Shown: positions 9,082 through 17,441 of the stretch, piece after piece
How the letters are laid out: each line of letters opens with the position of its first letter
Position numbering within the stretch: the first letter of the stretch is position 1
Source: JAIWNK01 sp964453115
Lineage (GTDB): Bacteria; Chloroflexota; Anaerolineae; Anaerolineales; Anaerolineaceae
Direction: 5' to 3'
DNA length: 64,000 nucleotides
NCBI GenBank assembly: GCA_964453115.1
Contig: CAYVRT010000002.1
Span: 1-64,000 of the forward strand
Program-made: the position numbers and the translations under genes
The notes under the pieces: model-generated
Databases searched by the model: none
What the model was told of the DNA's origin: nothing
What the model saw: the letters and a program-made list of their open reading frames with translations, nothing else

Positions 9082-10231
9082 TGCGCACAATTGGGTGTGC
9101 GGCTGGTTAGCGTGTCGCTGGGGGGAATTGCCAGCAATGCGGCCTTTGCCAGACCGTGTTTTAGGACAGCAAATCGCGGCATTCTGCGCTGAAAACCGTT
9201 TGAGCGGTGCTTTATATGCCATTTTGAAAAAAAAATCTGAATTCGAGGAAACTGAATTGCTGCGTTGGCTTGGACTTGGTGCAGAATTGTTTGGTTCAAC
9301 TATTCGGCAACAGCGCTCAAATGTAGCCAAAGTTTTGTATGCGTTTAACCAACATTCCATCCCTGTTCTTGTATTAAAAAGTTGGGCATTCTATCCTACA
9401 ATTTATCAAAATGACCCAGCCAGCAGACCAGGAATTGATTTGGATTTGCTGATTAAACCAGAGCAAATGCTTCCAGCTTGTCACGTATTAGAAGAATTGG
9501 GATACACACTGGAAAGTGGCGAGCCCCGACCTGGTTTTTTGCAACGTTATGCTTATACCAGTGTGTTTTCTCAAAAGGGCTGGCTGCCCATCGGGCTTCA
9601 CACTGGTTTGCTGCCCATTGGTAGGCGGCAACAAAATATGCTGCAACTTTTCTTTGATCGTTCGCAATCGGTAATATTTGAAGACACAACTCCTATGTTG
9701 GTTTTATCTGCCGAGGATAACGTTTTGTATCTCAGCGGTCATCTCGCGCTCCATCATCAATACCATCCGGGGCTATTTCGCGATTATGACCTGGCTTTGA
9801 TCATTCGTGCAAACCCGAATTTACAGTGGGAACAAATATTGAGCGATGCTCAGGCGTGGAATCTTGTGCTACCCCTTCAGAAAACCTTGCAGAGACTTGA
9901 AAGGCATTGGCCTGGAATTGTGGACGAAAAAGTTCTGGAAAAGACAAGAGAATTGCCGATTTCCAAACAAGAAAAGCAATTGCATTATTGGGCAGCTGAA
10001 CAGCCGCATAACGCATTTACTGCGATGCTTGTTTCTCTCTTGGCTCAAAACAATTTCTGGCAACGCTTGAGTTATCTTTTTGAGATGTTGTATCCTTCGC
10101 ATGATTATATGTATTGGCGATATGGAAAAGAAAATCCTGACGCAAAATTGTTGTCTCTGTACTGGCTGCGCTGGAGCAAAGCATTAAAGCAGGGAATTTT
10201 ACTCACTTTACAAAAGCGAAAAGAGCCTTGA
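9074..10231 (+). CDS. Nucleotidyltransferase-fold protein (NTP_transf_5 type)
   Basis: The start is the ATG at 9074, overlapping the stop of the kinase gene by 8 bases; the frame is open further upstream but that part only mirrors the kinase gene. The product is 385 residues. The segment VLVLKSWAFYPTIYQ followed by RPGIDLDLLIKPEQ carries the DxD metal-binding motif of the nucleotidyltransferase fold. GLHTGLLPIGRR and LSGHLALHHQYHPGLFRDYDLAL follow, as in the uncharacterised NTP_transf_5 family. Members recur in peptide-modification cassettes with HprK-like and PqqD-like genes, which matches this context. Substrate unknown; nucleotidyl transfer to a peptide or sugar is an inference. Confidence 0.75.
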   Translation: MDDAHNWVCGWLACRWGELPAMRPLPDRVLGQQIAAFCAENRLSGALYAILKKKSEFEETELLRWLGLGAELFGSTIRQQRSNVAKVLYAFNQHSIPVLVLKSWAFYPTIYQNDPASRPGIDLDLLIKPEQMLPACHVLEELGYTLESGEPRPGFLQRYAYTSVFSQKGWLPIGLHTGLLPIGRRQQNMLQLFFDRSQSVIFEDTTPMLVLSAEDNVLYLSGHLALHHQYHPGLFRDYDLALIIRANPNLQWEQILSDAQAWNLVLPLQKTLQRLERHWPGIVDEKVLEKTRELPISKQEKQLHYWAAEQPHNAFTAMLVSLLAQNNFWQRLSYLFEMLYPSHDYMYWRYGKENPDAKLLSLYWLRWSKALKQGILLTLQKRKEP

Positions 10232-10237
10232 AAATAC

Positions 10238-10266
10238 TTGCAAATCTCACCTGTAAAGTATATAAT
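10238..10266 (+). promoter_or_regulatory. Consensus promoter of the small-peptide gene
   Basis: TTGCAA (10238-10243), a spacer of exactly 17 bases, and TATAAT (10261-10266). It begins 6 bases after the stop of the nucleotidyltransferase gene and should start transcription near 10273, with an AGGAG at 10285-10289 before the ATG at 10297. A dedicated strong promoter inside an otherwise packed gene string suits a product needed in excess. Confidence 0.7.
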
Positions 10267-10296
10267 TAGAAAGAATTTGTTTTTAGGAGATTCTCA

Positions 10297-10467
10297 ATGA
10301 AAAACCAGCCCTCTAAAACAACGCAAGAAACTGGCAAGGTATATGTTCCTCCTGTTGTTTTGTTTGAAATTGATTTAGAAGCTTCGGCTGGTGGAACCGG
10401 CCCTATTGGCGGCTCTGCTCCTTTTGATCCTAATGGTGATAATTACAACCCGTGGAGCATTCCATAA
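10297..10467 (+). CDS. 56-residue candidate RiPP-like precursor peptide
   Basis: A short frame with an excellent ribosome site (AGGAG, 7 bases before ATG) and a consensus promoter. The N-terminal part is polar (MKNQPSKTTQETGK). It is followed by YVPPVVLFEIDLEASAGG, where Tyr16-x-x-Pro19 followed by hydrophobics resembles the YxxP element that PqqD-like domains bind in lasso leaders. The C-terminal part (about residues 32-56) is rich in Gly, Pro, Asn and Asp and ends in NPWSIP. No Cys is present, so it is not a lanthipeptide or sactipeptide-type core. It lies 18 bases before a C25 peptidase gene and among HprK-like, S24/S26-like and PqqD-like genes. Seen: a real-looking small gene. Inferred: leader plus core organisation. 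It could instead be a structural or signalling peptide. Confidence 0.75.
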   Translation: MKNQPSKTTQETGKVYVPPVVLFEIDLEASAGGTGPIGGSAPFDPNGDNYNPWSIP

Positions 10468-10485
10468 TTCTAGAGATCAGAGAGA

Positions 10486-13400
10486 ATGAAGAGAGTTTTA
10501 ATTAGCTGGCTCTCTTTGGCTTTTTTGCTAGGGGGACTGTTTACACAAAGCCTTTTTAGTCCCCGCCTGCAACATAAGTCGCAGACGGGGCTTTTTTTAT
10601 TGAGAGAAAACGAGCAGAGCATTGTGCTGGGTGGGAAAATTTTCAGCTATCAGCTCGTGGATAGTGTACAATTTCCTAACACAAAGGATTTAATTGTGGA
10701 AGGATCCCAGTTATTACAAGAGCCTGGTCAGGTAAGGTTGCCCTATTTCTCAGTATTGGTAGCGGTGCCGCCCGATGTAGAAATTGAATTAAAATCAAGT
10801 CAACAGGATTCTCAACCACTATCCAATTCAGTTGTTCTTTCAACTGCACCATTTCCACAAGCAGCAGCTTTGGATGGTGGCCCACAACCCTTGCAAGAGA
10901 TCTCTTTTCCTGTAGATCGTCTTTTCCCTGAAACGTGGGTAACGATGGAGGAAGTTTGGTTGCGTGAACAACGTCTGGTACGGATTCAATATTATCCTTT
11001 TCAGTATGATTCAGAGCAACGCATTCTAATTTTGAATAGAGAAGTACAAATTGAATTGCTGTTTCACTCTGCTCCAAAGCAAGACTTTGTCCGTCTGCCA
11101 GCTGATCAAAACATGGCGTTTGAGAAAGTTTTGCAACAAAAATTACTCAATTATAACCAGGGACGGGCATGGCGCGCTTTACCACAACCCGAAAACTTTT
11201 ATATCTCAAATCCAGTTGGCCCAAGATATCGAATAGAAGTCATTTCAGATGGGATTTACGCCCTTACCAAAGCCAATTTACAAGCTGCTGGGATTGATGT
11301 TGATGGAATTGATCCTCGCAATCTTCACATGTACAATCAGGGAGAAGAAATTGCAATTTGGATTGGGGGTGAGCAAGATGGTCAATTGGATGATGATGAT
11401 CGTTTGTATTTTTACGGTCAGTCTTTTCATGGAGATTCATTGGCCGAGCGCTATGCAGGGGAAAGCGATTCCTGGCTAACTTACTCCAATGGGTGGCATG
11501 GTCAGTTCAACGCCACCATGCTCGAAAAATATACGAAAACCAATGTTTATTGGCTGACCATTGAAGACACTTATGGTACTCGGATGAATGTTCTTAACGC
11601 AAGTCCGGGGAGTGCTCCCATTGCAAATAGCTATCGGGAAACAGTGCGTTCTGAACAGCAATCTATTTGGTATAGTTTTCACGCTACTGGAGAAGATACC
11701 TGGTTGTGGACGCGCCATCAAAATACCAGTCCGCAAAATTACCCCATATCGCTAACGGCTCCAGCAGCTACTGGAACAGCCCTTGTGCGTGGGGAGGTTG
11801 TTGCACGTGTGCATAGCTCTAGCTACAATCCAGACCATCACTCTCGCGTTGAACTGAATGGAGCGATTGTTGAGGATGTTACGTGGGATGGACCAACCCG
11901 ACATGTATTTGAAAGCAGCGTTCAAAGCAGCGTGCTGTTGGATGGAACAAATACACTCGCCTACCGTTTGTATTTTGATGCTTACCCTGGACAGTCATCG
12001 GACTGGGTTTATTTTGACTGGTTTGAGATTGAGTACGAGCGTCTGTATCAGGCAAATAGTGATACAAGTTTGTTTTCAATTGCCGCTGGTAACTGGCGTT
12101 GCCAAATTCCCGGCTTCAGTTCAACATCTATCTGGCTCTTGGACGTGACAAACGCTAAACAACCTGTATTAATGGACGCTGCTCAAATTTCTGCTGGCAC
12201 GTTGGATTTTGAGGCAGAAGGCGATGAGGAACGTATATATTTTGCAGCAGGAGAGGGTGCATTAAAACAGCCCGCATCTTTTAGCTTTTATAACCCTCCA
12301 GATTTATTGTCCTCAAACCCTGGCGCTGATTATCTCGTCATCACAGCGCCCGATTTTTTGTCCGGGGCTCAGGAATTGGCGGAATTACGTTCAGCAGAAG
12401 GACTTAGAACAAGAGTTATCAATATTAATGATTTATTCAATCAATTCAATGAGGGCATTTATCATCCATTGGCAATCAAGAATTTTTTGCGCTATGCATA
12501 TTATCAGTGGCAAAAACCCTCACCGATGTTTGTTGTATTAATTGGTGACGGAAACTCCAATTTTTTTAATGTTTCCAGCTATGGGCAACAACCCATTTAT
12601 ATGCCGCCTAATTTAGGCTGGATTGATTATACACAAGGCGAAATTGATAATTCTAACGCTTTGGTAACAGTGGTGGGGGATGATCTTCTTCCGGATTTGA
12701 TAGTAGCTCGTATTTCGGTCAACAATATGGCGCAATTACAAGCTGTGCTAGATAAAACCTCAGCCTATGAAGACAGTTTGCCCGATCAGCCTTGGCAAAA
12801 CAATATCTTATTTGTGGCAGATAATGTCCCTGATGCGGCTGGTGATTTTGTGGCTATCTCGAATTCACTGATCACAGACTATGTTCAGCCCAATTACACA
12901 CCACAAACAGTTTATCTAAATAATTATTCTGATGGTACTTCTGCGCGAACAGCTTTGGTGCAAAAGGTGAACGATGGCGCATTGATTGTTAGTTACGTTG
13001 GTCATGGATATCTTGATAAATGGGCGGCAGAGGGCTTATTTATCACCAGTACCATTCCATTGCTCAACAATCCATTAAAATTTCCAGTTGTTCTCTCGAT
13101 GACCTGTATGGATGGTTATTGGGCGCCTCCTCCTTCTTTTGCCTCTAGCCTGGCTGAGGAAATGGTACGGGCTGAAAACAAGGGAGCCGTTGTACAATTT
13201 TCGTCAACAGGCTATGGAACAACTACAGATCACGACTTGTTAGAGCGCGGCTTTTTACAAGCCAGCCTGAAAGATGGAATCCGAGAGGTTGGATATGCTG
13301 TTTTGGCCGGAAGACTTGATTTGTTTGAGAGTGGAACAGGCAAGGATGCTTTGCAATCATTTACCATCTTTGGAGATCCGGCACTCCAACTACGACTGCC

Positions 13401-13638
13401 ATCCAATTTGCCGACACCAACACCTACACACACATTCACCTCAACTTTTACGCAGACTGCCACTCAGACGCAGACTCAAACAACCACTAGAACACCAACG
13501 GCAACACGAACATCTACTGCAACAGTAACCATCACGCTAACGCCAACGGTAACGCAAACAGGCACACAGCCAACCCCCACACCCACATTCACGCCAAAGC
13601 CACCAAAAATTTATTTGCCGGCCATCTTAAGCCCATGA
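10486..13638 (+). CDS. Secreted C25-family (gingipain-like) cysteine peptidase with Thr/Pro-rich stalk
   Basis: The product is 1050 residues. A signal peptide (about 1-22) precedes a long propeptide and beta-rich region, then the caspase-like C25 fold from about residue 620 (DYLVITAPDFL, VVLIGDGNSNFF). The catalytic dyad is visible as His840 in SYVGHGYLDKW and Cys874 in LSMTCMDGYW. The tail is a Thr/Pro/Gln-rich stalk (about 980-1035) ending in IYLPAILSP, a C-terminal pattern common on Chloroflexota exported proteins and possibly a sorting signal. C25 enzymes cut after charged residues and in some phyla act as surface sortases. It lies 18 bases after the small-peptide gene and overlaps the S24/S26 gene by 4 bases, so it is probably co-transcribed with both. 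The substrate is unknown. Confidence 0.85.
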   Translation: MKRVLISWLSLAFLLGGLFTQSLFSPRLQHKSQTGLFLLRENEQSIVLGGKIFSYQLVDSVQFPNTKDLIVEGSQLLQEPGQVRLPYFSVLVAVPPDVEIELKSSQQDSQPLSNSVVLSTAPFPQAAALDGGPQPLQEISFPVDRLFPETWVTMEEVWLREQRLVRIQYYPFQYDSEQRILILNREVQIELLFHSAPKQDFVRLPADQNMAFEKVLQQKLLNYNQGRAWRALPQPENFYISNPVGPRYRIEVISDGIYALTKANLQAAGIDVDGIDPRNLHMYNQGEEIAIWIGGEQDGQLDDDDRLYFYGQSFHGDSLAERYAGESDSWLTYSNGWHGQFNATMLEKYTKTNVYWLTIEDTYGTRMNVLNASPGSAPIANSYRETVRSEQQSIWYSFHATGEDTWLWTRHQNTSPQNYPISLTAPAATGTALVRGEVVARVHSSSYNPDHHSRVELNGAIVEDVTWDGPTRHVFESSVQSSVLLDGTNTLAYRLYFDAYPGQSSDWVYFDWFEIEYERLYQANSDTSLFSIAAGNWRCQIPGFSSTSIWLLDVTNAKQPVLMDAAQISAGTLDFEAEGDEERIYFAAGEGALKQPASFSFYNPPDLLSSNPGADYLVITAPDFLSGAQELAELRSAEGLRTRVININDLFNQFNEGIYHPLAIKNFLRYAYYQWQKPSPMFVVLIGDGNSNFFNVSSYGQQPIYMPPNLGWIDYTQGEIDNSNALVTVVGDDLLPDLIVARISVNNMAQLQAVLDKTSAYEDSLPDQPWQNNILFVADNVPDAAGDFVAISNSLITDYVQPNYTPQTVYLNNYSDGTSARTALVQKVNDGALIVSYVGHGYLDKWAAEGLFITSTIPLLNNPLKFPVVLSMTCMDGYWAPPPSFASSLAEEMVRAENKGAVVQFSSTGYGTTTDHDLLERGFLQASLKDGIREVGYAVLAGRLDLFESGTGKDALQSFTIFGDPALQLRLPSNLPTPTPTHTFTSTFTQTATQTQTQTTTRTPTATRTSTATVTITLTPTVTQTGTQPTPTPTFTPKPPKIYLPAILSP

Positions 13639-14048
13639 TGCAGCCCTATCAAAAAATTGGTTTCGAACTTGCAAGGCAGGGTGCCAAAACTGTACGCGTC
13701 AAGATCACCGGCGAATGCATGTCCCCTTTAATCCGTAAAGGCGATTGGGTACTGGTAAACGCGGGACAGACTAGACCTGTGAACGGTCAAATCTTGTGCA
13801 TACAAAAAGATGAAAAAGTGATAGTTCATCGCTTGCTGGAGGCTCGCCCAGAAGATATGATCACAAAGGGGGATCGAAGTGCAACTTTCGATTCACCGAC
13901 TCAACCCTCCAGCGTTATAGGAATTGTAGTTGCAGTAGAACGGAATGGTCGGTTGCGTCGGCTAGATACACCCATTTTTTGTTTACTGGAACATACTGCT
14001 TTGTGGTTGTACAATGTCAAGAAAAAAATTCGGGTTTGGTTTTCCTGA
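13635..14048 (+). CDS. S24/S26-type peptidase-like protein with Cys replacing the nucleophile Ser
   Basis: The product is 137 residues, with the ATG overlapping the C25 stop (ATGATG). The core GECMSPLIRKGDWVLV matches the GxSMxP...GDxVxV box of signal peptidase/LexA-like proteins, but the nucleophile position is Cys28 instead of Ser. The general-base position is His65 in VIVHRLLE, as in SipW/archaeal-type signal peptidases rather than the Lys of the classical type. No N-terminal membrane helix is present; the last 30 residues are hydrophobic and basic. Similar soluble members occur in HprK/PqqD peptide cassettes. It could be a Cys/His peptidase acting on the small peptide, or a catalytically dead binding protein. 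Confidence 0.75.
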   Translation: MMQPYQKIGFELARQGAKTVRVKITGECMSPLIRKGDWVLVNAGQTRPVNGQILCIQKDEKVIVHRLLEARPEDMITKGDRSATFDSPTQPSSVIGIVVAVERNGRLRRLDTPIFCLLEHTALWLYNVKKKIRVWFS

Positions 14049-14065
14049 TAGCAAAAGGTATAATT

Positions 14066-14365
14066 ATGCGCATGAATATTCTTAACACATATCCTCAAAT
14101 TCATCCAAATAGCATGATCCGAAACACAGAACAAGAAATCATCATTTTATTGCCGGAGCGTGGAAAAGTAACTGTCCTGAACGATACAGGTCGTCAGATT
14201 GTAGAGTGGATTAATGGGCTGCGCAGCGCACAAGAAATTAGTGATCTTTTAAAAAATTTCTATTCCATCTCAAGTGAACAGGCATCTCAAGATTTATGCT
14301 TGTTTTTGGAAGATCTAGAGAAGCGCGGGGTAATTGTTTTGCAAGAACAGCCCTCCAGGAAATAG
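14066..14365 (+). CDS. PqqD-like peptide chaperone (RiPP recognition element)
   Basis: The product is 99 residues from ATG 14066, with AAAGG 7 bases upstream; a second ATG at 14072 is possible. The sequence VLNDTGRQIVEWINGL, then AQEISDLL and LCLFLEDLEKRGVI follow the PqqD pattern (LNxTGxxIxxxxdGxxTxxEI...FLxxLxxxG). PqqD-type domains bind the leader of a precursor peptide and present it to modifying enzymes. Here the partner is probably the 56-residue peptide at 10297. The gene is 17 bases after the S24/S26-like gene and 4 bases before the FN3/mucin-like gene, so it is part of one operon. No radical SAM enzyme or lasso cyclase is nearby, so what it serves is open. Confidence 0.82.
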   Translation: MRMNILNTYPQIHPNSMIRNTEQEIIILLPERGKVTVLNDTGRQIVEWINGLRSAQEISDLLKNFYSISSEQASQDLCLFLEDLEKRGVIVLQEQPSRK

Positions 14366-14369
14366 AAAG

Positions 14370-15281
14370 ATGGCAAGCAAGCAAAGACTTGGTTTTGTTT
14401 TTTTGCTTTCGGCCATGGTGATTTTTCTGAACATTTCACATGCTTCGGCTGCAATTACTTTAGTTTATTTTATTGCAACTGTTGAACAAGAAGATTCTGT
14501 GTTTTTGGAATGGGAAACTGGCTCTGAAACAGATATTAGTGGGTTTTACATCGTCCGCAGCACTGCGATTTCTGGCCCGTATGAACGCGTTAGCCAAGAC
14601 TTAATTTTTGCGGCGGGAGAATTTGGTGGCGCTTACTACAATTACACCGATGAGGAACTCCAGCCCAACATCTATTTTTATAAGCTTGAAATTATTCCGC
14701 TTGATCAGGGCCAGTCTTCTGATTTTTCTGATTCGATTTCAATAATGGTTGGTAATGTTCCTACAATGACAGTTACACTTACTCAAACTATAACACAGAT
14801 CGGCCAGCCCTCACACACAGCAACTGTCACCCGTACGGGTACGCAACCTACATCTACTCGAACGTCTACATCTGCAAGTTTTTCGACCCCTACCAAAACG
14901 CGTACCCCGTCAGGTTTACCAACAACCACAAAACAATTCTTGGCCGTTACGCGCACTAGAACCCCTACTTTTGTTCCTACCGGTGTTTCTGTTTCTACTA
15001 TCTCCCAACCGCAAAACCCAACGAACGAAAGCACCTCAACATTACCTCCGCTTATTTTGCCTTCACCAACAGTGGGTGATAGACAAAGTACTCGATCTGC
15101 GGCCCAAACCCAAACGGCACAGCCTACAGCCACACAAACAGCAACTTTTGCGCCTCGTCCAGCGCCAGCACTTGGCGATATTGTGGGGTGGGGGGGGGTT
15201 TTGATTGGCTCGATACTGTTTGTGATTATTGGCATATGGATGGCAAGAATGGTCTTTCAATACAAGCGTCCAGGGCTATGA
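14370..15281 (+). CDS. FN3-like, mucin-like single-pass membrane protein
   Basis: The product is 303 residues from the ATG at 14370, 4 bases after the PqqD stop. A signal peptide (about 1-28, ending HASA) is followed by one FN3-like domain (about 30-125; FLEWETGSETDISGFYIVR). A Thr/Ser/Pro-rich stretch follows (about 130-265) and then a membrane helix (about 272-296) with a short basic tail. The domain is of the same kind as the outside domain of the HprK-like kinase at 7801, so the two may pair or bind the same ligand. Its stop overlaps the start of the second C25 gene (ATGA). A run of nine G at 15190-15198 lies just before the helix. Confidence 0.7.
   Translation: MASKQRLGFVFLLSAMVIFLNISHASAAITLVYFIATVEQEDSVFLEWETGSETDISGFYIVRSTAISGPYERVSQDLIFAAGEFGGAYYNYTDEELQPNIYFYKLEIIPLDQGQSSDFSDSISIMVGNVPTMTVTLTQTITQIGQPSHTATVTRTGTQPTSTRTSTSASFSTPTKTRTPSGLPTTTKQFLAVTRTRTPTFVPTGVSVSTISQPQNPTNESTSTLPPLILPSPTVGDRQSTRSAAQTQTAQPTATQTATFAPRPAPALGDIVGWGGVLIGSILFVIIGIWMARMVFQYKRPGL
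15190..15198 (+). repeat. G9 homopolymer tract in the FN3/mucin-like gene
   Basis: Nine consecutive G precede the codons of the membrane helix. A -1 slip here moves translation into a frame that stays open through the downstream C25 gene (15278-17371), so slippage would make a fused stalk-peptidase protein. The unslipped frame gives a sensible membrane anchor. Confidence 0.6.
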
Positions 15282-17371
15282 AAAAAAACTTAAAACCTCT
15301 CGCTTGGTTTTTACTCTTGCTTTGGCTAGGGGTGGGGGGATCCTGCCAACCGGTTTTGCCGTTGTCATCTCAACCAATAACCGCAGTTCGTATTTTGGTT
15401 TCAAAATCTGGTATGGTCAAGATTGATTCTAAAGACTTAAAAGAAATTGGATTGAACACGGATTCGGCTAAACAGTTTCGATTATCTCTACGAGGAAAAG
15501 AGATCCCTTTTTGGTATGAACAAACAGGAGATGCTTTTCAATTGCATTTTTGGGGGCAGGCCGGCTTGCCAAGCACTTCGCTGACCAATGTTTACTTGCT
15601 CTCTGTAGGCGAAAAATCAACCGCTCAAGATGTAATTCTTCCCGATGTGGATGCCAGTCTGCCATTTTCGGACTTTGCTTTGGTTTCAATGGATTGGCAA
15701 CAAAACAATATATTCTCTCCTCTTGCAGCATCGGAGGATCCCTGGTTTTGGGAAATGCTGCGTGCTCCAGAGCAAAAAACAATTGAAGTAACTATTGACC
15801 AATTGCCAAAATCTGGCGAAGGATTGATTGAGCTTAGCCTTTGGTCACCAACATCGAACCCGAATACAGACATAGATCATCAACTGCTTTTGCAGATCAA
15901 CGATCATGTATTTTCTGCCGAAAGCTGGCGGGGAGCGGGTGAACATGCTGCACAATTTCAAATTCCATTTGGCGTTTTGCAACCTGGAGTCAATCGGATT
16001 TCAATATCGCTTCCCGGAATTGAAACTGTTGATGCTGAAATCACCTACCTGAACAAAATCGTCTTACAATATGCAACTCAATTAGTCGCGTTGAATGAGC
16101 AATTGGTGTTTGAAAGCACAGCGAATGTCCAATATCGTTTAGAAGGCTTTTCCTCCCCGCTAGTGTGGATTTATGATTTGTCTGCTACCCCCCCAGTGGC
16201 TTGGATAACGTCTACAGTAATGGGCCAGGCCACATTTTCAGCAAAATCAGGTCATGCCTATGCTGTTGTTGGTAGCTTATCGCATAACACTTTAAAAACA
16301 ATTGAACCTGCCCATTCGCTTGAATTACCCAATGAAATGGTTGACTATCTTGTCGTTGGTTCATCGGCACTGCAGGAAACGTATCGTCCAATCATTGAAA
16401 CACGGCAACGTCAGGGATGGAAAGTCTGGAGCGTGGATTGGATGAGCGTTTGCAATCAATATAATGATGGGTTTGTGGAGCCACAAGCCATCCAGAAATT
16501 TTTGCGTATTGGTATTGAACAAGGCTGGGTTTCACCAGATTCCCAGGTGGTTTTATTGGGTGATGCAACTTATTTTCCTGCTGTACAGTCAAGGGGTGGA
16601 CAGGGTTTTATTCCCACTTTTTTTGTTAAAACACTCAATGGTGGACTTTCTCCAAGCGATGTACTGATGACCGATTTGGATGGTGATCAACGACCTGAGC
16701 TTGCCTTAGGACGCATCCCTTCGTCCAATCCTTCCGATTTATCGGCTTTGGTTCAAAAAATGCTGGATTATGAAAAACACCCTCAGCAGCCGTCTATCTT
16801 TGTTGTTGCAGATGGACAAGAAGTGCAATTTCAAGACTCGGCCAATTTGTTTTTGAAACAAGTACCATCTTCGTTTGAAAAAGAGCTTTATACACCACCA
16901 CCAGGTATGATTGGCGCCAACACTATTATTCAGCAACAATTTAATCAAGGCCGCTCGCTGATTGTTTATTTTGGGCATGGTAGTTTGAAGATGTGGGGAA
17001 AGGATCGTATTTTTACTATTCAAGATGTTGAGAAATTATCAAACCAAAGCTATCCAATCGTGATGCAAATGACATGCTTATCGGGGTTTTTTGTCCATCC
17101 AGAAATTGTTTCTCTTTCCGAAAAAATGCTTTGGCAACCCAATGGTGGTGCAATAGCAGCAATTTCTCCAACCGGGTTAACTTTTCCAAATGACCAGCGT
17201 TTGTTGGGAGAGGCTTTTGTTCAGCATTCATTGACATTCAATTCCTCAACTATTGGCTCATCATTATTGAAAGCATGGCAATCTTTGCCCAATACGCCTG
17301 GAACAAGAGAGGTGCTATTAACTTTTTTGTTATTGGGTGACCCCACGCTGAAAATTGCGACGATTCCGTAA
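15278..17371 (+). CDS. Second C25-family cysteine peptidase, probable lipoprotein
   Basis: The start is the ATG at 15278 in an ATGA overlap. The product is 697 residues and begins MKKNLKPLAWFLLLLWLGVGG before Cys, a hydrophobic leader with a weak lipobox (GGSC). The C25 fold lies in the second half: VVLLGDATYFP, His567 in VYFGHGSLKMWG and Cys600 in MQMTCLSGFF. It is shorter than the upstream paralogue (10486-13638) and lacks the Thr/Pro stalk, so the two enzymes would be held at the surface in different ways. It ends the plus-strand cassette that starts at 7801. Substrate unknown; processing of a cassette product or of exported proteins is inferred. Confidence 0.82.
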   Translation: MKKNLKPLAWFLLLLWLGVGGSCQPVLPLSSQPITAVRILVSKSGMVKIDSKDLKEIGLNTDSAKQFRLSLRGKEIPFWYEQTGDAFQLHFWGQAGLPSTSLTNVYLLSVGEKSTAQDVILPDVDASLPFSDFALVSMDWQQNNIFSPLAASEDPWFWEMLRAPEQKTIEVTIDQLPKSGEGLIELSLWSPTSNPNTDIDHQLLLQINDHVFSAESWRGAGEHAAQFQIPFGVLQPGVNRISISLPGIETVDAEITYLNKIVLQYATQLVALNEQLVFESTANVQYRLEGFSSPLVWIYDLSATPPVAWITSTVMGQATFSAKSGHAYAVVGSLSHNTLKTIEPAHSLELPNEMVDYLVVGSSALQETYRPIIETRQRQGWKVWSVDWMSVCNQYNDGFVEPQAIQKFLRIGIEQGWVSPDSQVVLLGDATYFPAVQSRGGQGFIPTFFVKTLNGGLSPSDVLMTDLDGDQRPELALGRIPSSNPSDLSALVQKMLDYEKHPQQPSIFVVADGQEVQFQDSANLFLKQVPSSFEKELYTPPPGMIGANTIIQQQFNQGRSLIVYFGHGSLKMWGKDRIFTIQDVEKLSNQSYPIVMQMTCLSGFFVHPEIVSLSEKMLWQPNGGAIAAISPTGLTFPNDQRLLGEAFVQHSLTFNSSTIGSSLLKAWQSLPNTPGTREVLLTFLLLGDPTLKIATIP

Positions 17372-17404
17372 TAAATCTTGTTCTCTTTTGGCTGCTTTCT
17401 CCTG

Positions 17405-17410
17405 TATAAT
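17405..17410 (+). promoter_or_regulatory. -10 box before the cyclase/TPR gene
   Basis: TATAAT 31 bases before the GTG at 17442. No good -35 box stands at the proper distance (TTGGCT gives 11, TTGTTC gives 21 bases). An SD-like AGAGGA precedes the GTG. Confidence 0.35.
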
Positions 17411-17441
17411 AAAATTATATTCAAGGCAGAAGAGGAACACT

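Noticed and set aside
7801..17371. Cassette considered as a lasso peptide cluster
   Set aside because: There is no asparagine synthetase-like cyclase and no transglutaminase-like B2 protease; only the PqqD-like protein and YxxP element recall lasso systems.
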